Below the pieces are notes generated by a model. The model was not told the origin of the DNA. It saw only the letters and a list, made by a program, of their open reading frames with translations, and made no database searches. Shown in pieces: positions 10,303 through 21,119 of a DNA stretch of 41,350 nucleotides (positions are counted from its first letter, which is position 1; each line of letters begins with the position of its first letter). The DNA is taken from positions 1 through 41,350 of the forward strand of contig VCMS01000397.1 in NCBI GenBank assembly GCA_022539475.1, in the 5' to 3' direction. A program made the position numbers and the translations under genes. The DNA comes from Gracilaria domingensis. Taxonomy: Eukaryota > Rhodophyta > Florideophyceae > Gracilariales > Gracilariaceae.

Positions 10303-10990
10303 AAACGCAAGGCGCGCAGGTTAGACGAAGGGAAGTGAGAAAAATGTGAACAAGATGGGTAAAACAAAGAAAGGAAGTAGGCCGCCTTCGACCGAGTTTA
10401 GTGATCGGGGACGATCGCAACCTACTAGTACTAACCGCGCACCGCCGCCGTCGCTGCATGCGACATAACAGCACAGGCTGTCAAAGTGTACACCTCGACA
10501 ACGAAAGCGCGCGCAAATCACAATACGAATTCAAAACAACTAAATCAAACCACGCCAAATCCAATGCCAACTCCATGATCCATAAATCGCTCTAAAAATC
10601 AACAATTTCCATCTGGCGCAACAAACCCCCTCGCGCAGCCCAGAATCGCACATTCGCTCCAAAACCCTTCGTACTAGCCTAGAATCGCACATAAAGCAAA
10701 ACCCGCCCAGAACAGCCTGTATTCGCACATTCTTAGCTACTGCATAACTGGCCAGCGCTAGCACACTTCAGCCAATCACAGCGCACCACTTGTAGCATCC
10801 GCCACTCCTGCGGCATACAGCCAGGCACACTTGTCCATACTACGTTGCATACACGCATTTGCAGTAGCCAATCATATTGCAGTATCACGTTGGGTTTTCG
10901 GAGAGGCGCATATGCGCTTTTCGCGCGAGGGTGCCCAAAAGTGCGGATGCTCCCCTGCAACTTTGTGTTCCAGGTAATTGGAGACACATT
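10303..10990 (-). repeat. Diverged copia LTR (LTR D)
   Basis: About 10800-10980 aligns with the first ~180 bp of LTRs A-C on the minus strand, including the shared GCGCATATGCGC palindrome and the TTGCAGTAGCCAATCA stretch. The remainder is diverged. The end at the primer-binding site lacks the CA dinucleotide. The outer end is placed near 10987 (TGTGTC on the minus strand) by comparison only. An older member of the family. Confidence 0.55.
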
Positions 10991-12820
10991 GAAGGACTGC
11001 CAGGCACTCGACCCTATCCAAACATCAACAATGGTGAGGTGTTGGTTTGTGTGTATGCATGGTCTTTAGGGTCGTACCATCTATAATATATGTGTTTACA
11101 TTTCTACGCGGTACCTCACTGGCTAGACTAGCAAAGATTTTAAGTTCCATACACCGTCGTTATGGGACAGACAAAAAATTAAGGAAAAGGACAGAACGCA
11201 GTACCCGAACCATGTTTTAATAATCACAGCGAAAGAATAAGAAGAGGGAAGAGACACAGAGCTTTTTAAAACTTATCGCAGAAAGGGTTAAAAAAATTTA
11301 AGAAGGAAATTGAAATATTGAAGTGATGCAGATAGTATTTTGCACGACAAGAATAGATATTAATATATATATTGAGGAGATAGTTCTCATTGAACATAGT
11401 TCTTTATTCTTTTGAAGAGCGAAAAAATTTTTCGGGGAAGGAAATCTACTCTATGAACATCGAATAGAGCCCAAATATGGACGATACATGACCAAAACTA
11501 GGGCGTTTAGCTCGAGAGTTTTTGAGCACGCCTATCTTGCCAAGAAAATCAATTCGCATTTAGGAAGATATTGTAAAAATATGGCCAACGTATAGCAAAA
11601 ATAAAGCCAACATATGGCCCAAATATAACCATTTACGAAAACATAAAAAGTTCGCCGCCACGACTTGCACGTTTTCACAAAAGTTTGATATGAACGCCTT
11701 CATTTCGGTCACTTTATGGCCAAATTTTGCACAGATTCGATGTTAATAAGGATTATGACCATGAAAATAATATTTCTAGTACGAATTAACTAATGAAGAC
11801 AAGCCGCATAAAGGTTTCGAGACATCATTGAATGGTATTAACTATAAATGGTTTAAGCGAATTATTGCAGTCGAAAGCGATATTAGTAGGAAAATATAAT
11901 CCCCACGTATGACGTTCCGTCATTGAATATTCATGTACTTCTCTGTGTCTAGACAAAGTTTTGTAGGTGTTCAAGGCATTCTCAATGGCTGGAAAGTTTT
12001 AGAAAATTTGCTTTCAGCAGAATCTCAGTATATTTTGATGCAATGAGAACATGATGACGCACGACGGGAAATGAACAAAAGAAGCTCTCCGACTAGATAC
12101 CAAAAACATTTGTGCAGTTCGGAGCACGTTTGATAGCTATCCTGAGGTTGCCACGACGTTCGGTCTATGGAAGCTGTAGGGTTCGCTTTAATTCCATGAT
12201 CATTGTCGTATGGGAAGATGGTGGTGTGTCATTGTCTGTGCTTTTGGTAATGAATTTGGTTTGCTTTTCGTCTTCATTAAAGTTCTACAGCGTCATAGAT
12301 ATTTGGTATGTGACATGAGCGCTTGCATGAATACCTTCAAATAATAGCAAACATATCAGTTGTGTCGATGATCACTGATGACCTGGAGTATATGAGCAAG
12401 ATAAAACGTGGCACCACCTACCCCTGCAAATGTTCGAAAGCAATCTTGAAATGGACCCTCGTAAGCGTTTTGGAAGCTTATTGTGACCGTGAAGCTTCAG
12501 AAAATGTCAGTGGAACGTGAATTTCGTGCAAAGCGAAGCACGGAATGTGGTTCTTGACTTGATGTGCAATAAAATGGAGAACATCTACACAATTCCAAAC
12601 TGGATGAGGACAGCCCCGCAACAGTTCGAGGCAATTGTGTTCATGAGATTGAATGAGAGGCTTTGAGATACTGGTGTGGATCAAGAAGCCGCATTCTGGG
12701 GAAGCCAGCGGCAGAAACAGGGTGAAGGTGTTCGGTGGTGGGGTGGAGAAGGCGGACGAAGGACGATGGGTATGGCAAACCAAAAGCTAGTCACCCCTCG
12801 TTAAGAGCACCCCGCGTAAC
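10991..12820. other. Non-coding, AT-rich stretch
   Basis: No long frame or recognised domain. 11100-12100 is AT-rich. Around 11578-11640 a degenerate short repeat on the theme ATGGCCAACGTATA / GCCAACATATGGCCC recurs. Frames of 60-70 codons at 12112-12520 have no recognised content. I see no transposon ends here. Confidence 0.5.
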
Positions 12821-13087
12821 GGTACTGTACCGTCGTACATTTGGTAGTACCTTCGGTTACCGAAGTTCGGTACCATTGGTAGTACCAAGTTGGTACCCGA
12901 CACGAAAGGTGACACGACCCGTGTACACGTTCACGTTCACGGTAGACAGATTCGGGAGGCCAGGAGAACCTTGTATGGGGATTCGGCGAGTGTCAGTGTG
13001 AGGAGTCACGCAGGCCTAGAAGCGTTCAATAGAAGGTCAACCTTTGTCTACCAAGGGTTTGAGGGATACCGTCTGTACCTTTGGTAA
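12821..13087. repeat. GGTACC-based palindromic repeat cluster 1
   Basis: 12821-12898 has GTAC/GGTACC cores separated by about 9 bp (GTACTGTACCGTCGTAC, GGTACCATTGGTAGTACC, TTGGTACCCG). 13049-13087 has a second, weaker set (TACCAAGGG, TACCGTCTGTACCTTTGGTA). The unit resembles GGTACC followed by AAA or GAC. The cluster ends about 155 bp before the ATG at 13243. Related clusters lie at 17946-18200 and 23581-23763. Confidence 0.6.
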
Positions 13088-13242
13088 CTTTTACAGCAGG
13101 TTGCTTTCAGGGATTCCCTTAACAGTTAAATCTTAGGAACGCAGAAACTCTTCTTGGTGCTTTCATACGAGTTAAGAGGTGCAGATGTCCGGGGATTCGA
13201 GCTCAGCTGTGAACTATGATATGACACGTTCCTCTCACAACC

Positions 13243-14445
13243 ATGGCTGAAGAATTGTCTGGGACTGAGCAAGAGGCCCAACTTCTCGCAACACAAGGAA
13301 ATTTGTGTCGACGATGTAAGCGTGCGTTATCCAAAACGGAGCTTGAAATGCAACCGTTAAGGAAGAGCCCAAAGCGCGATAGTAGTGGATCAAGGTCGTA
13401 TATTCTGCAGGGTACGATTCCAAATGTTCTGGAGTGGGTGCATGCCTTTATGGATTGCCATACCAGCATTCAAGATCGCCAGTTAAGCATGGTTCAGGTA
13501 AAGAAAACAACCGCTCAGGAGATATCGACGAGGCGTAATGTCCGAATTGATTTCGAAGGTGGTCATGACTGGTGGAAAGGAGAGCTTCGGTTCTGGGAAA
13601 ATGTGTGTGGAATGGCTGTGAAGCTACCGAGTGAAGGTAAAGGGAGTAACATCTTCGAGGCAATGCGGACGTACCCATCCTCAATTCTGGTTTTCAGTGG
13701 TTTAAGGACAGTGTTTGGAAGGTATATGGTGGTTGGAAACAGTCGTATCCGACGTCCGTCGCTTTCACAAAACGCTATATCGTTTTTCGGTCCAAGTGGG
13801 AGCTACAGTGATGGTGCCAGAGGATGGTTTGAACCAGAAGCGTATGGTAGGTTACAAGAAATGGTAATTCACTTGAGTGCCGTAGCGGAATATGTGCTTC
13901 GTGGTGTTCGTTGTGCGTTTCGAAAGTGCTCAAGAGATGAGAGCGGGAAAAGGTTCAAGTTTTCTACTGAAGAACGGATTGAAGAAACTCAATCGAATGG
14001 TCGGAAGGTAATTCAGTTGCTCAACGTCACAGAGTTGGGCGCCCTTTCAGAAGAAGATGTCTGTTGCTCCCTGGCAAAGTCTATGGACATTGCCCACAGC
14101 TCCGTTATCGATGGTGCAGCCATCGCAGGCGAGAAGCACGGGCAAAAGCGAAGCAAAAGCGATGAGCGACGGCGAGTTCGTATGGTAATGCTCAGGCGTC
14201 CGTTACATGAAGTACTGGATCTGTTTGTGGAGAAGATTGCTGTAGTCGTGAAGGAGTTTACCACAAATGACCTCGATATGAACGACTTCTACATACAGAT
14301 GACTAAATTGCTCCGCAAGGTAGAGAAGATCTATATCGAGATTGGAGTGGCTTCATTTGAAGACCTTTCTGAGCAGAAGTTGCAATCTTCGTCACAGGAA
14401 GCGCAATATACGCACAGGTCTCTCAAACGCGAATCGGGTATGTGA
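13243..14445 (+). CDS. Orphan protein, 400 aa, unknown function
   Basis: An uninterrupted 400-codon frame from ATG (MAEELSGTEQ) to TGA. I do not recognise a family. Visible features are a CRRC pair (CX2C) near residue 22, a Trp-rich patch (DWWKGELRFWENVCG, about residues 108-122), a basic stretch (KHGQKRSKSDERRRVR, about 292-307), and a predicted amphipathic helical C-terminal third with many Leu/Ile/Val heptad-like positions. Most of the frame reads as ordinary globular protein, not low complexity, which supports real coding. It is preceded by GGTACC repeats as are two other genes of this region. It could be a host gene or the cargo of a mobile element; no intron signals are needed to read it. 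Confidence 0.6.
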   Translation: MAEELSGTEQEAQLLATQGNLCRRCKRALSKTELEMQPLRKSPKRDSSGSRSYILQGTIPNVLEWVHAFMDCHTSIQDRQLSMVQVKKTTAQEISTRRNVRIDFEGGHDWWKGELRFWENVCGMAVKLPSEGKGSNIFEAMRTYPSSILVFSGLRTVFGRYMVVGNSRIRRPSLSQNAISFFGPSGSYSDGARGWFEPEAYGRLQEMVIHLSAVAEYVLRGVRCAFRKCSRDESGKRFKFSTEERIEETQSNGRKVIQLLNVTELGALSEEDVCCSLAKSMDIAHSSVIDGAAIAGEKHGQKRSKSDERRRVRMVMLRRPLHEVLDLFVEKIAVVVKEFTTNDLDMNDFYIQMTKLLRKVEKIYIEIGVASFEDLSEQKLQSSSQEAQYTHRSLKRESGM

Positions 14446-14465
14446 CTGTTCACGTATGCGAACCC

Positions 14466-14753
14466 TCAATCTTCTATACGGCAAGCTCCGGCTTCCTTAC
14501 TCAAATTCCTCCTCGTACACCACGCAGTGCAGTAGACCTCCCGTATTAACCCCGAACAGTTATGGGAACCAAAACCAGAACCACCATCCGTCGGCTCTTC
14601 CACCCTCATGCGTTTCAAATCCCTCCTCCCTTCATCCAGACCGCTTTCTGCCTCCATCTTCCCCGCCATCGGAAACATTGGGCGATCATTGACGACTTCC
14701 TCCTCCTGGCCAAAGACCTCTTTCTTTCCGACCTCACCAAAAGAACGCTTCAT
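14466..14753 (-). CDS. Possible small acidic/basic protein, 95 aa
   Basis: A minus-strand frame starting MKRSFGEVGKKEVFGQEEEV, mixed-charge, with a run DEGRRDLKRMRVEEP. No family recognised. It overlaps short plus-strand frames with no better content. It points away from the gene at 15590, so the two could share the intervening promoter region. Coding status is uncertain. Confidence 0.25.
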   Translation of the reverse strand: MKRSFGEVGKKEVFGQEEEVVNDRPMFPMAGKMEAESGLDEGRRDLKRMRVEEPTDGGSGFGSHNCSGLIREVYCTAWCTRRNLSKEAGACRIED

Positions 14754-15589
14754 GATGACGGAATTTACAATGAGTGAATTCCCCTCGACGATGGCATTCT
14801 CGGTCCTGCTGCGTGGTATTTATCCATCTTGCTGCTACTCCGCTCGCTGGGGCGATCACGAGTATCGTAATCTTCGCTGTGATGGTCGCGCCAGACAAAA
14901 CAGCCAAATCAGTACAAAACGAACGCAACTCTAAGAATAGAAGTATCTGTAAACAACGTAGTTGTGTTCACTGTGTACTGTTTTGGGGTCTTTGAAGCAA
15001 AACGTGTTCAAAACGCAACAACTTCTCCAAGAACGCAGAGCCGCAAACATCCAAATATCCTTGTACAAAGTAACGTGGTCACGCTGACCTTTTCCCTTTC
15101 GCCCACTCTCCTCAGGAGATCCAAAATGCACTGAAGTTCAAATTCTTCAGTTCGATGTTACGGAGAAGTTCCGTATCTTCCTGTACTGTATGGTAAATGG
15201 CGGTTTTCGATTATACGGAGTGTAACGTTACGATGCTGGATACTATCTACACGTATCCCAAGGGTATTCGGGGTAACGCTACCAAAACGCCAAACTATGT
15301 CGCTTGTGTACGCCGTGAACATCATCCGATCCAATGCCGTTCTGAATTCGTCATACCACCCGTGCGTAGGCGTGGTGGGGGAGGGGGGGGGCGGGACGGG
15401 GAAGTGACGCACGCCGCGCCGAAGTGAGGCACGCCGCGTGCGTGCGACGCATTGCCTGCTGTCGAATTAGGGTTTCACTTTGGCGACGACGCACGGGGGA
15501 GGGAGAAGGTGTTGTTGCCGTTGTTGGCGGAGGTTCAGATTCTGCTTCTGAGCGTGGGCTTCATCGCACAATACCTTCCGTTATCCATT
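14754..15589. other. Intergenic, with G-rich run
   Basis: No convincing gene. 15369-15395 is a G-rich tract (GGTGGGGGAGGGGGGGGGCGGGA) flanked by GC-rich DNA with ACGCACGCCGCG-type repeats, directly upstream of the gene at 15590. This could be a GC-rich promoter region or a G-quadruplex-capable element. Inference only. Confidence 0.35.
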
Positions 15590-16183
15590 ATGAAGCGAAG
15601 ATTTACCCACCGGGCTATGGGGAAGAAGAAAAGAAGGACGGTCACCGGTGAGGAGCGCTTGGTTCAAAGAAGTACCAGCTTCGATACTGGTAGGAGGACG
15701 AGAGGCGGGACGGGTGGCATTTGTCGAGGCTTCGCAGCTGAGGAGGAAGACCATAGCATCGTCGACCTATGTGCCTCAGATCCAGAGCACTACGACTTGG
15801 AGGAAGTGAACGCTTCGAGGAATTTACGGGAGGAGGACCGAGAAGGTAGAGGAGCGCGTCATGGTCGATTTTCTTCATTGCATCCCTCGGATGATGAGGA
15901 CGATGATCCTTCTTCGTTGGAGGGTTTAGGCTTTTCTCGCCGCAAGGCTTCAAAATGCAATGCGGCCCTAGAAGTAGGCGATCAAGCCGACAATGACTCA
16001 GATGACTTTGGAGACTTCCGAAGGGTCTCAGATGCAGATGGTGACGATGATCAAAGAAGGAACGAACGGGACCGTTATGTGATCAATGATGATCAAAGGT
16101 CGCAAGAAACTGAAGAAAGTCCCTCTGCATCACCTCAGAAGCTCAAATACGGCACGGTGGCAAGTTTATTTGACATATCTTAG
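15590..16183 (+). CDS. Acidic low-complexity protein, unknown function
   Basis: Frame to TAG at 16181-16183. The ATG at 15590 (MKRRFTHRAMGKKKRRTVTG) is chosen because the upstream in-frame ATG (15452) would add a hydrophobic, GC-biased segment unlike the rest. The protein is about 197 residues: a basic N-terminus (KKKRR, possible nuclear signal), then acidic Asp/Glu/Ser-rich stretches (HPSDDEDDDPSS, DNDSDDFGDFRR, DADGDDDQRR) and a short C-terminal tail KLKYGTVASLFDIS. It is largely disordered by composition. It might be a nuclear or chromatin-associated host protein, but no domain is recognised. A (TC)n run follows at about 16269-16284. Confidence 0.5.
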   Translation: MKRRFTHRAMGKKKRRTVTGEERLVQRSTSFDTGRRTRGGTGGICRGFAAEEEDHSIVDLCASDPEHYDLEEVNASRNLREEDREGRGARHGRFSSLHPSDDEDDDPSSLEGLGFSRRKASKCNAALEVGDQADNDSDDFGDFRRVSDADGDDDQRRNERDRYVINDDQRSQETEESPSASPQKLKYGTVASLFDIS

Positions 16184-16373
16184 CTGGTCATAGTAAATGA
16201 AGCAGTGTGGCTAGATCGCTACACGTAGATCGCTTAGAACCTGTGGTCAAACGTTTCCGTCCCTACAAAATCTCTCTCTCTCTCTTTATGTGGGTATCCT
16301 AGCCTAATTACGGCTTAGTATAGATCACTTCTTGATGAAGAAGCGTTCTCTCACTAGAAAAGCCAGTACCCTT

Positions 16374-16622
16374 TCACCACTTCTTGATGATTTCGTCAAC
16401 AGCGAGACCGTGACGTTCGCTCAGAGCAGGCATACACAAGCGTCTCGACAAGATTCTTGCTGGACATCTCAGGACGAAATGTTCAGCGGTATTCAGTACA
16501 CCAGGGCGGCAGGTGCAAACAAATCTCTTACGTTCTAGATATGATCCGAGGGGGTGTAGATATGGCGTATGTCCAACTGATAGCTGCGCCAAAGTAGTTT
16601 CCGCTTTCCTCTGCGATATTAC
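16374..16622 (-). pseudogene. LINE relic: C-terminal zinc region of non-LTR retrotransposon ORF2
   Basis: The minus frame reads a LAQLSVGHTPYL block, a GSYLERKRFVCTC block and then NTAEHFVLRCP. This is the order Q-L-x2-GH ... YL-x-R ... C-x-C ... T-x-EH-x-LLxCP found after RNase H in many LINE-type polyproteins. Only this tail is present. It ends in KKW and a stop at 16374-16376. Further upstream (16623-16863 on the minus strand) no RT blocks were found. A decayed, truncated copy. Confidence 0.6.
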
Positions 16623-17945
16623 CTGAGCAAACTATGAGGACCGCCAGGTCCAAGAGACAAGATAGGTAGATGAAAGACTCAGAGCATATGGAACCTGCAG
16701 AGGATGAAGGCGCCAAGTCACAGCTAAGAAAGATGGCAGCAGAGAAGACTTCTTGATTGTGAGCAATAACTCGACGTAACATTCTCTTTTTCCGAGGCAT
16801 GAATTTGACCTTAACGCAATTCAAATGGTACAATAGCAGTCCTCTACATCGCCGGTAGCACACATATCAGGGTTCAGAACAAAGTCGAATTGGGTCACAG
16901 GTACAACGCAAAACGCCACAGGCAACCAAAAGGTTGGCAATGATCGACGCAGCATCTTGTTGTTCTCTACCTCATCCCGTCCTAACAGCGTTCAGAATGA
17001 AAGACCTAAGACATCTACAGCCGAAATTCAAACTCGGGCTCCACAAACTATGCAGCACCGTAGGCAATCCGAGGACTCTTTCCACATACACCAACAAAAG
17101 TAGTTCACAACCTTCGCGCCACTCTCGCACATGTCAACTTCGTCACATCATAATCAATTTATGATGGTGAGAAAGTTGTATTGGTTCTTGTAGTAGAAAA
17201 CAAAGAAAAGAAACAGGACAAATACAGTTAGTGCCAACAATCAATTGAAGGAAACATGAAGGAGAAAGCGTCAAAGTCGGTCGTGATCTTTTTCACCCAC
17301 TCCGCGAGAAAAGCGCCTCGAACCGAGTTTTGAAGGGGGATTATAAGCACAACCCAAAGAGCCATCCGCCAGAGGGCCGCAATTTCATCGTGGGCTGCAC
17401 TACACAAGCAAGTGTCAAGAAAGCAACCACGCAGGCCAGAACCTTGTTGCACACTTTGCGTCTTGACTCACATGCGCAGTGAGAAGCAGTCTATGCCACA
17501 AGTTGCGCTCGTAGAGCTGCGCGCAGCACCCTTCCGAACGCAACGACCCCAGCTCTATGGTGCAACCGAGCTCTCGTCCACGCGCAAGACAATTGCCGTT
17601 ATACAAAGCCACGAAACAGAACGTCCACGGGATTAACTTCTTTTTCCTGGCGAGTAGAAGTTCTTCAGAAGACACTCGATGGTACGTAATGGCGAGGGGA
17701 ATTAGGGGAAAACGAACAGAGCCAGCGCGCGCAACGATAACAGATGAACCGCATCAAGCGACAGCGCTAGCACGTCCCTTGTGTGGCGCGAAGTCCTGTG
17801 GGTACGCGGCAAATGCAACGGGTTGTCCATGAGGTCCAAGGTGTGTGGGCGAAGACGGAAGCAGAACGGCCGCAGTGATGGGCGTTGTGGGTTGCGCGTT
17901 GGTCTCAACCGTATTGTATCTCTCCATCGTCGTGCTCTGTGTAGT
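16623..17945. other. Non-coding stretch
   Basis: Only short frames on either strand and no recognised domain. I see no repeats with partners elsewhere in the window, apart from the GGTACC cluster that begins at 17946. Confidence 0.4.
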
Positions 17946-18200
17946 GTACCAAAGGTACCTTTGTACCGACGGCACAAACGGCTACCGACGGTACCGACGG
18001 CACTGGGAATTAATTCCCAAACTGGGAATTTACATTTATCAAGGCGTTCACTGGGAACGTTTCGTTTCATTCAATTTAAGCCAATGTTTGAGACAAAAAA
18101 CATACCTCTGACCGGCCAAGCTTGTCAGAGCCTCAGAGGTACCAAAGGTAGTGTACACCCTGGGGGCTAGGCTACCGTCGGTACCTTCTGGTGACCAAAG
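17946..18200. repeat. GGTACC-based palindromic repeat cluster 2
   Basis: 17946-18003 holds GTACCAAAGGTACC, TTTGTACCGACGG and TACCGACGGTACCGACGG. 18138-18200 holds GGTACCAAAGGTA and CTACCGTCGGTACC. Between them is a perfect 14-bp palindrome GGGAATTAATTCCC (18005-18018) followed by a half copy. The cluster ends about 255 bp upstream of the ATG at 18457. Confidence 0.65.
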
Positions 18201-18456
18201 TGTGCTAGGCAGTGCCACATTGTGTGGTGCCACTGAGCACACTCGGCTTCCAAGCGCAGCAGTGCCGCCTCCCTTCTCGTTTATCAAACCTCGAACGACC
18301 TACGTACCGTCTTCGCTATAATCGTCTACTCTGCTTCATCCAGTATTGTGAGACGACGAAAGTAACTTTCCACTTATGGTGGCTCGGAAGGTTTCCACAG
18401 ACAGAAGAGGAGATCTACGGCGCAAAGGATGTTAACATTCTGTTGATATAGTCCTC

Positions 18457-19137
18457 ATGGCGGAGAAACTTTGCACGACGATTCAGAAGAGTTTCAATCT
18501 TATTTCCATTTCTGCCCCCGCATGCATTGATGGAGTCATTAGCGCAGCTCCTCCCCCAAATCTATATGTGGATGAGATTGGCGCAATTACTATGCCGGTG
18601 CATAGCTCCGAAGCTGTCAGACTCTCTGACGTTGGGGCTGTGATCAGGCAAGGTTCCCAATGCGAGCAAGACAAAAGCTCTGAACCCCGTTCTTGTCGCA
18701 TAGTTGATAAGTCAGGTTTTGGTACTAGTCCAACGTGGACAACAGCGATTGAAAAGCTTGCCTGCAAGGCTGTTACCAATTTGGGAATGAGCAGAAATAC
18801 GATGAAAGTTCTCAGTTGGGTACTCGTGATTCTTGAACCTAAATCTATGTTTACATCTGAAATGGACACAGATGTTTCTTCTAGTTCCTTTGTAAGCCTC
18901 ATCGTGAGGCTGCCGTCGTACGAAGGTAGCGTGATGTTGAGCGCAAAGTATGCTGGCGAAGAGCGCCGCTACGACCTCGGCGGCTACACTAAGAAAGGGT
19001 TTCACTGGGCGGCTTTGCGGAATGACTGTCGGTTCGAACTACAAGCCCTCGGGGAAGGTATTCGCCTCTTCGTTGTCTACGGCATAGAGTGGCCAGACTG
19101 TGTGTCTCATGCAAGTGCGTATCGTCAATCAGTATAA
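18457..19137 (+). pseudogene. 2OG-Fe(II) dioxygenase-like domain, N-terminal part, metal ligands lost
   Basis: 226 codons (MAEKLCTTIQ to YRQSV), ended by TAA at 19135-19137; the same frame continues in the next feature. Residues about 115-215 match the core of the 2OG-Fe(II) oxygenase superfamily as found in large fungal and protist proteins: a VxLP-x-EG strand pair (FVSLIVRLPSYEGSVML), then a W/F-A-A-x5-C-x-x-E-L turn (HWAALRNDCRFELQALG), then GIRLFVVY. In active members the motifs are HxD...H with a downstream R. Here the first ligand site reads EMD (His replaced by Glu, Asp kept) and the distal site reads CRFEL (His replaced by Phe). The 2-oxoglutarate-binding Arg position (GIR) is kept. 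It is probably catalytically dead. Family assignment is by pattern, not search. Confidence 0.65.
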
Positions 19138-20949
19138 ATGCAGCTTTCACAAGTTTCTGATGTGTGGGAGACGATCCCTTACCAGCACCGGCCATCGAAG
19201 CTCATCCTCCCTTTAAACACCCGGTGCAAAAAGGAGAGTCTCTCGTTTGCCAATCTAAGGTATGACGATGCAGTCATAGTCTGTCACTTGCGACGATGTA
19301 ACAAGTTTTCTACACTACTCGTACTACTGGATGCGAATTGCTGCGGCGGAAAAAAAGGAGGCTCAAAAAAGGAATGCTTCGCAACGAATAGCGAACGCAA
19401 CCGAGAAAATGGGTTTGGGGATGCCATGGATTCGAGAAAAAAGGGGAGTTGCGAAACAGAAATCTCGGTCATAAAGATTGTCGACGATTCCGATAATTTG
19501 GTTGAACCATTTTGCTTGAAAGTTGGTATGCCCAAAGACATTGTTTTCAACGGCTGCTCATTAGAAGGCAATGGGAAAGTTAGAAGAATAGCCGAGAACG
19601 AGGCTCACGGCATAATAAATTCATGTCGGTCATATGCTCTCGTTGTATGGCCGAAGAATGCTGACTTCTCCATTTTGTGCGAATCAAACTTCTTGTCGGC
19701 ACTACAATTTCTTCGATCTACTGTGTCAATTCCTAGCAAATTTGCGGTCCAAACATTGCTTTCGGGTATCGGATTCATTGCTGCTACGTCCGGAAACACA
19801 AGGCGATACCTCATTCATATGCTGGAATTCTCATGCCAGTTGAAGAACTACGAATGTGCTGCAGAAGCATTGAAACAGATGTCTGTACAATCACAGAACG
19901 AGTGCACGAATTCATCTTGGCGAACTAGCAGTTTCGGGTGTTCTTCGGAACGACAAATAAAGGCTATCGGAGACGCGATTATCATTTTTGGTTGGGAAAG
20001 AATCGGTACTACAGTCATCAAAATAATTGAATGTACTCCCGTTGAGAAGTTTGCACACGCTTTTAATTTTGTATCGAAAGCTCAGAGATATGGCCTAAAA
20101 GGGGAAGATTTGAATGCTATAAAGGAAGCGTTAATGGGTTTGCTTTGGAGTGAGGGCTATCATAGAAGCTTAGTGTCAACGGCAAAGTTTGTCTACTCTT
20201 TCTCTTTCTGCCGCGAAAGACGGTCTGAGTTCCTGGCAAACGCCAAAACGCTCCCGATTGCCTCTATTGTCGAGGTTATTCAAGGTATTGCTGCTGCATT
20301 GGAAGAAACAGGGGAATATGATCATGCAATGAAGGGACTAACAGCTCTCATCGAAGAGTACGTACCCAAAGCTGTCCACGAGTTTTGTCGAGTAAGGAGG
20401 GTATGTGGTAACCGAAAGCTTTATCCGTATTTGTTCTTTGATGAAGATTCTGACATTGGCGAGAGCCTTCTAAAAGTCCTTTCAATCGTTGTTCGTTGGC
20501 GTCATACAAATGAATATCTCGTACGTTTTCTGGTGGAGAATGCGCTTTCTGCGGGAAGCTTACGACTGCTCAAGGTTTTGGCACAATGCGATCGGTTGAG
20601 CACAGCAGTGGATGATAACAATGTCAGAAAGTTATTGAGGGCTCTAATGGAACGTCTCGAGTACCCAAAACCACTTCAGAATAACAGGCAAAGCCATGCG
20701 CACGTTCCTGGCCACGACGAAATAACGTGCTTCCTTCGTGGGGATAGGTTGAATTTCACCGTTGGTGGCTTTGCAGGGGCTGGGGAAGCCAGAGATTTTG
20801 TCCAAGGAAGATTTTACAGAGAGTATAACGAAGTAGAGCAACACAGTGTTTCTGCAGAGATCGTAGGACGAGGCTCAGAAACAACTGTGATACTGCAGAA
20901 AACAGAATACTACTATCTACACCAACTCAAGCTGTATGAAGAAGATTAG
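19138..20949 (+). pseudogene. 2OG-dioxygenase-like protein, C-terminal part (same frame after TAA)
   Basis: 603 codons in the same frame as 18457-19137, beginning with an ATG that directly follows the TAA. It reads as the natural continuation of that family: a PSKLILPL...LSFANLRYDD segment, the conserved YALVVWPKNADF block (about residues 165-176), a long all-helical middle, and a C-terminal ...TTVILQKTEYYYLHQLKLYEED tail resembling the usual K-T-x3-Y end. This suggests one ~830-residue gene with a single nonsense codon. Alternatively the ATG restarts translation. It ends TAG at 20947-20949. The coding frame is otherwise free of shifts over 2.5 kb, so the stop must be young or tolerated. Confidence 0.65.
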
Positions 20950-21119
20950 GGAGAGTTGCGCCGTCTTCGTCGTCTACTGCGTGGTAAAAACCGAAAGCGT
21001 CAAAGGGCAGCAAACTCCCAAGAGGTGAGCGATGGAGAAGTGAGACATACATGAATCCTGAAGTTCTTGAATCTTGGCATCTCTTGAGCACTGTTAGTGC
21101 ACAAGCAGTCTACCTTATC

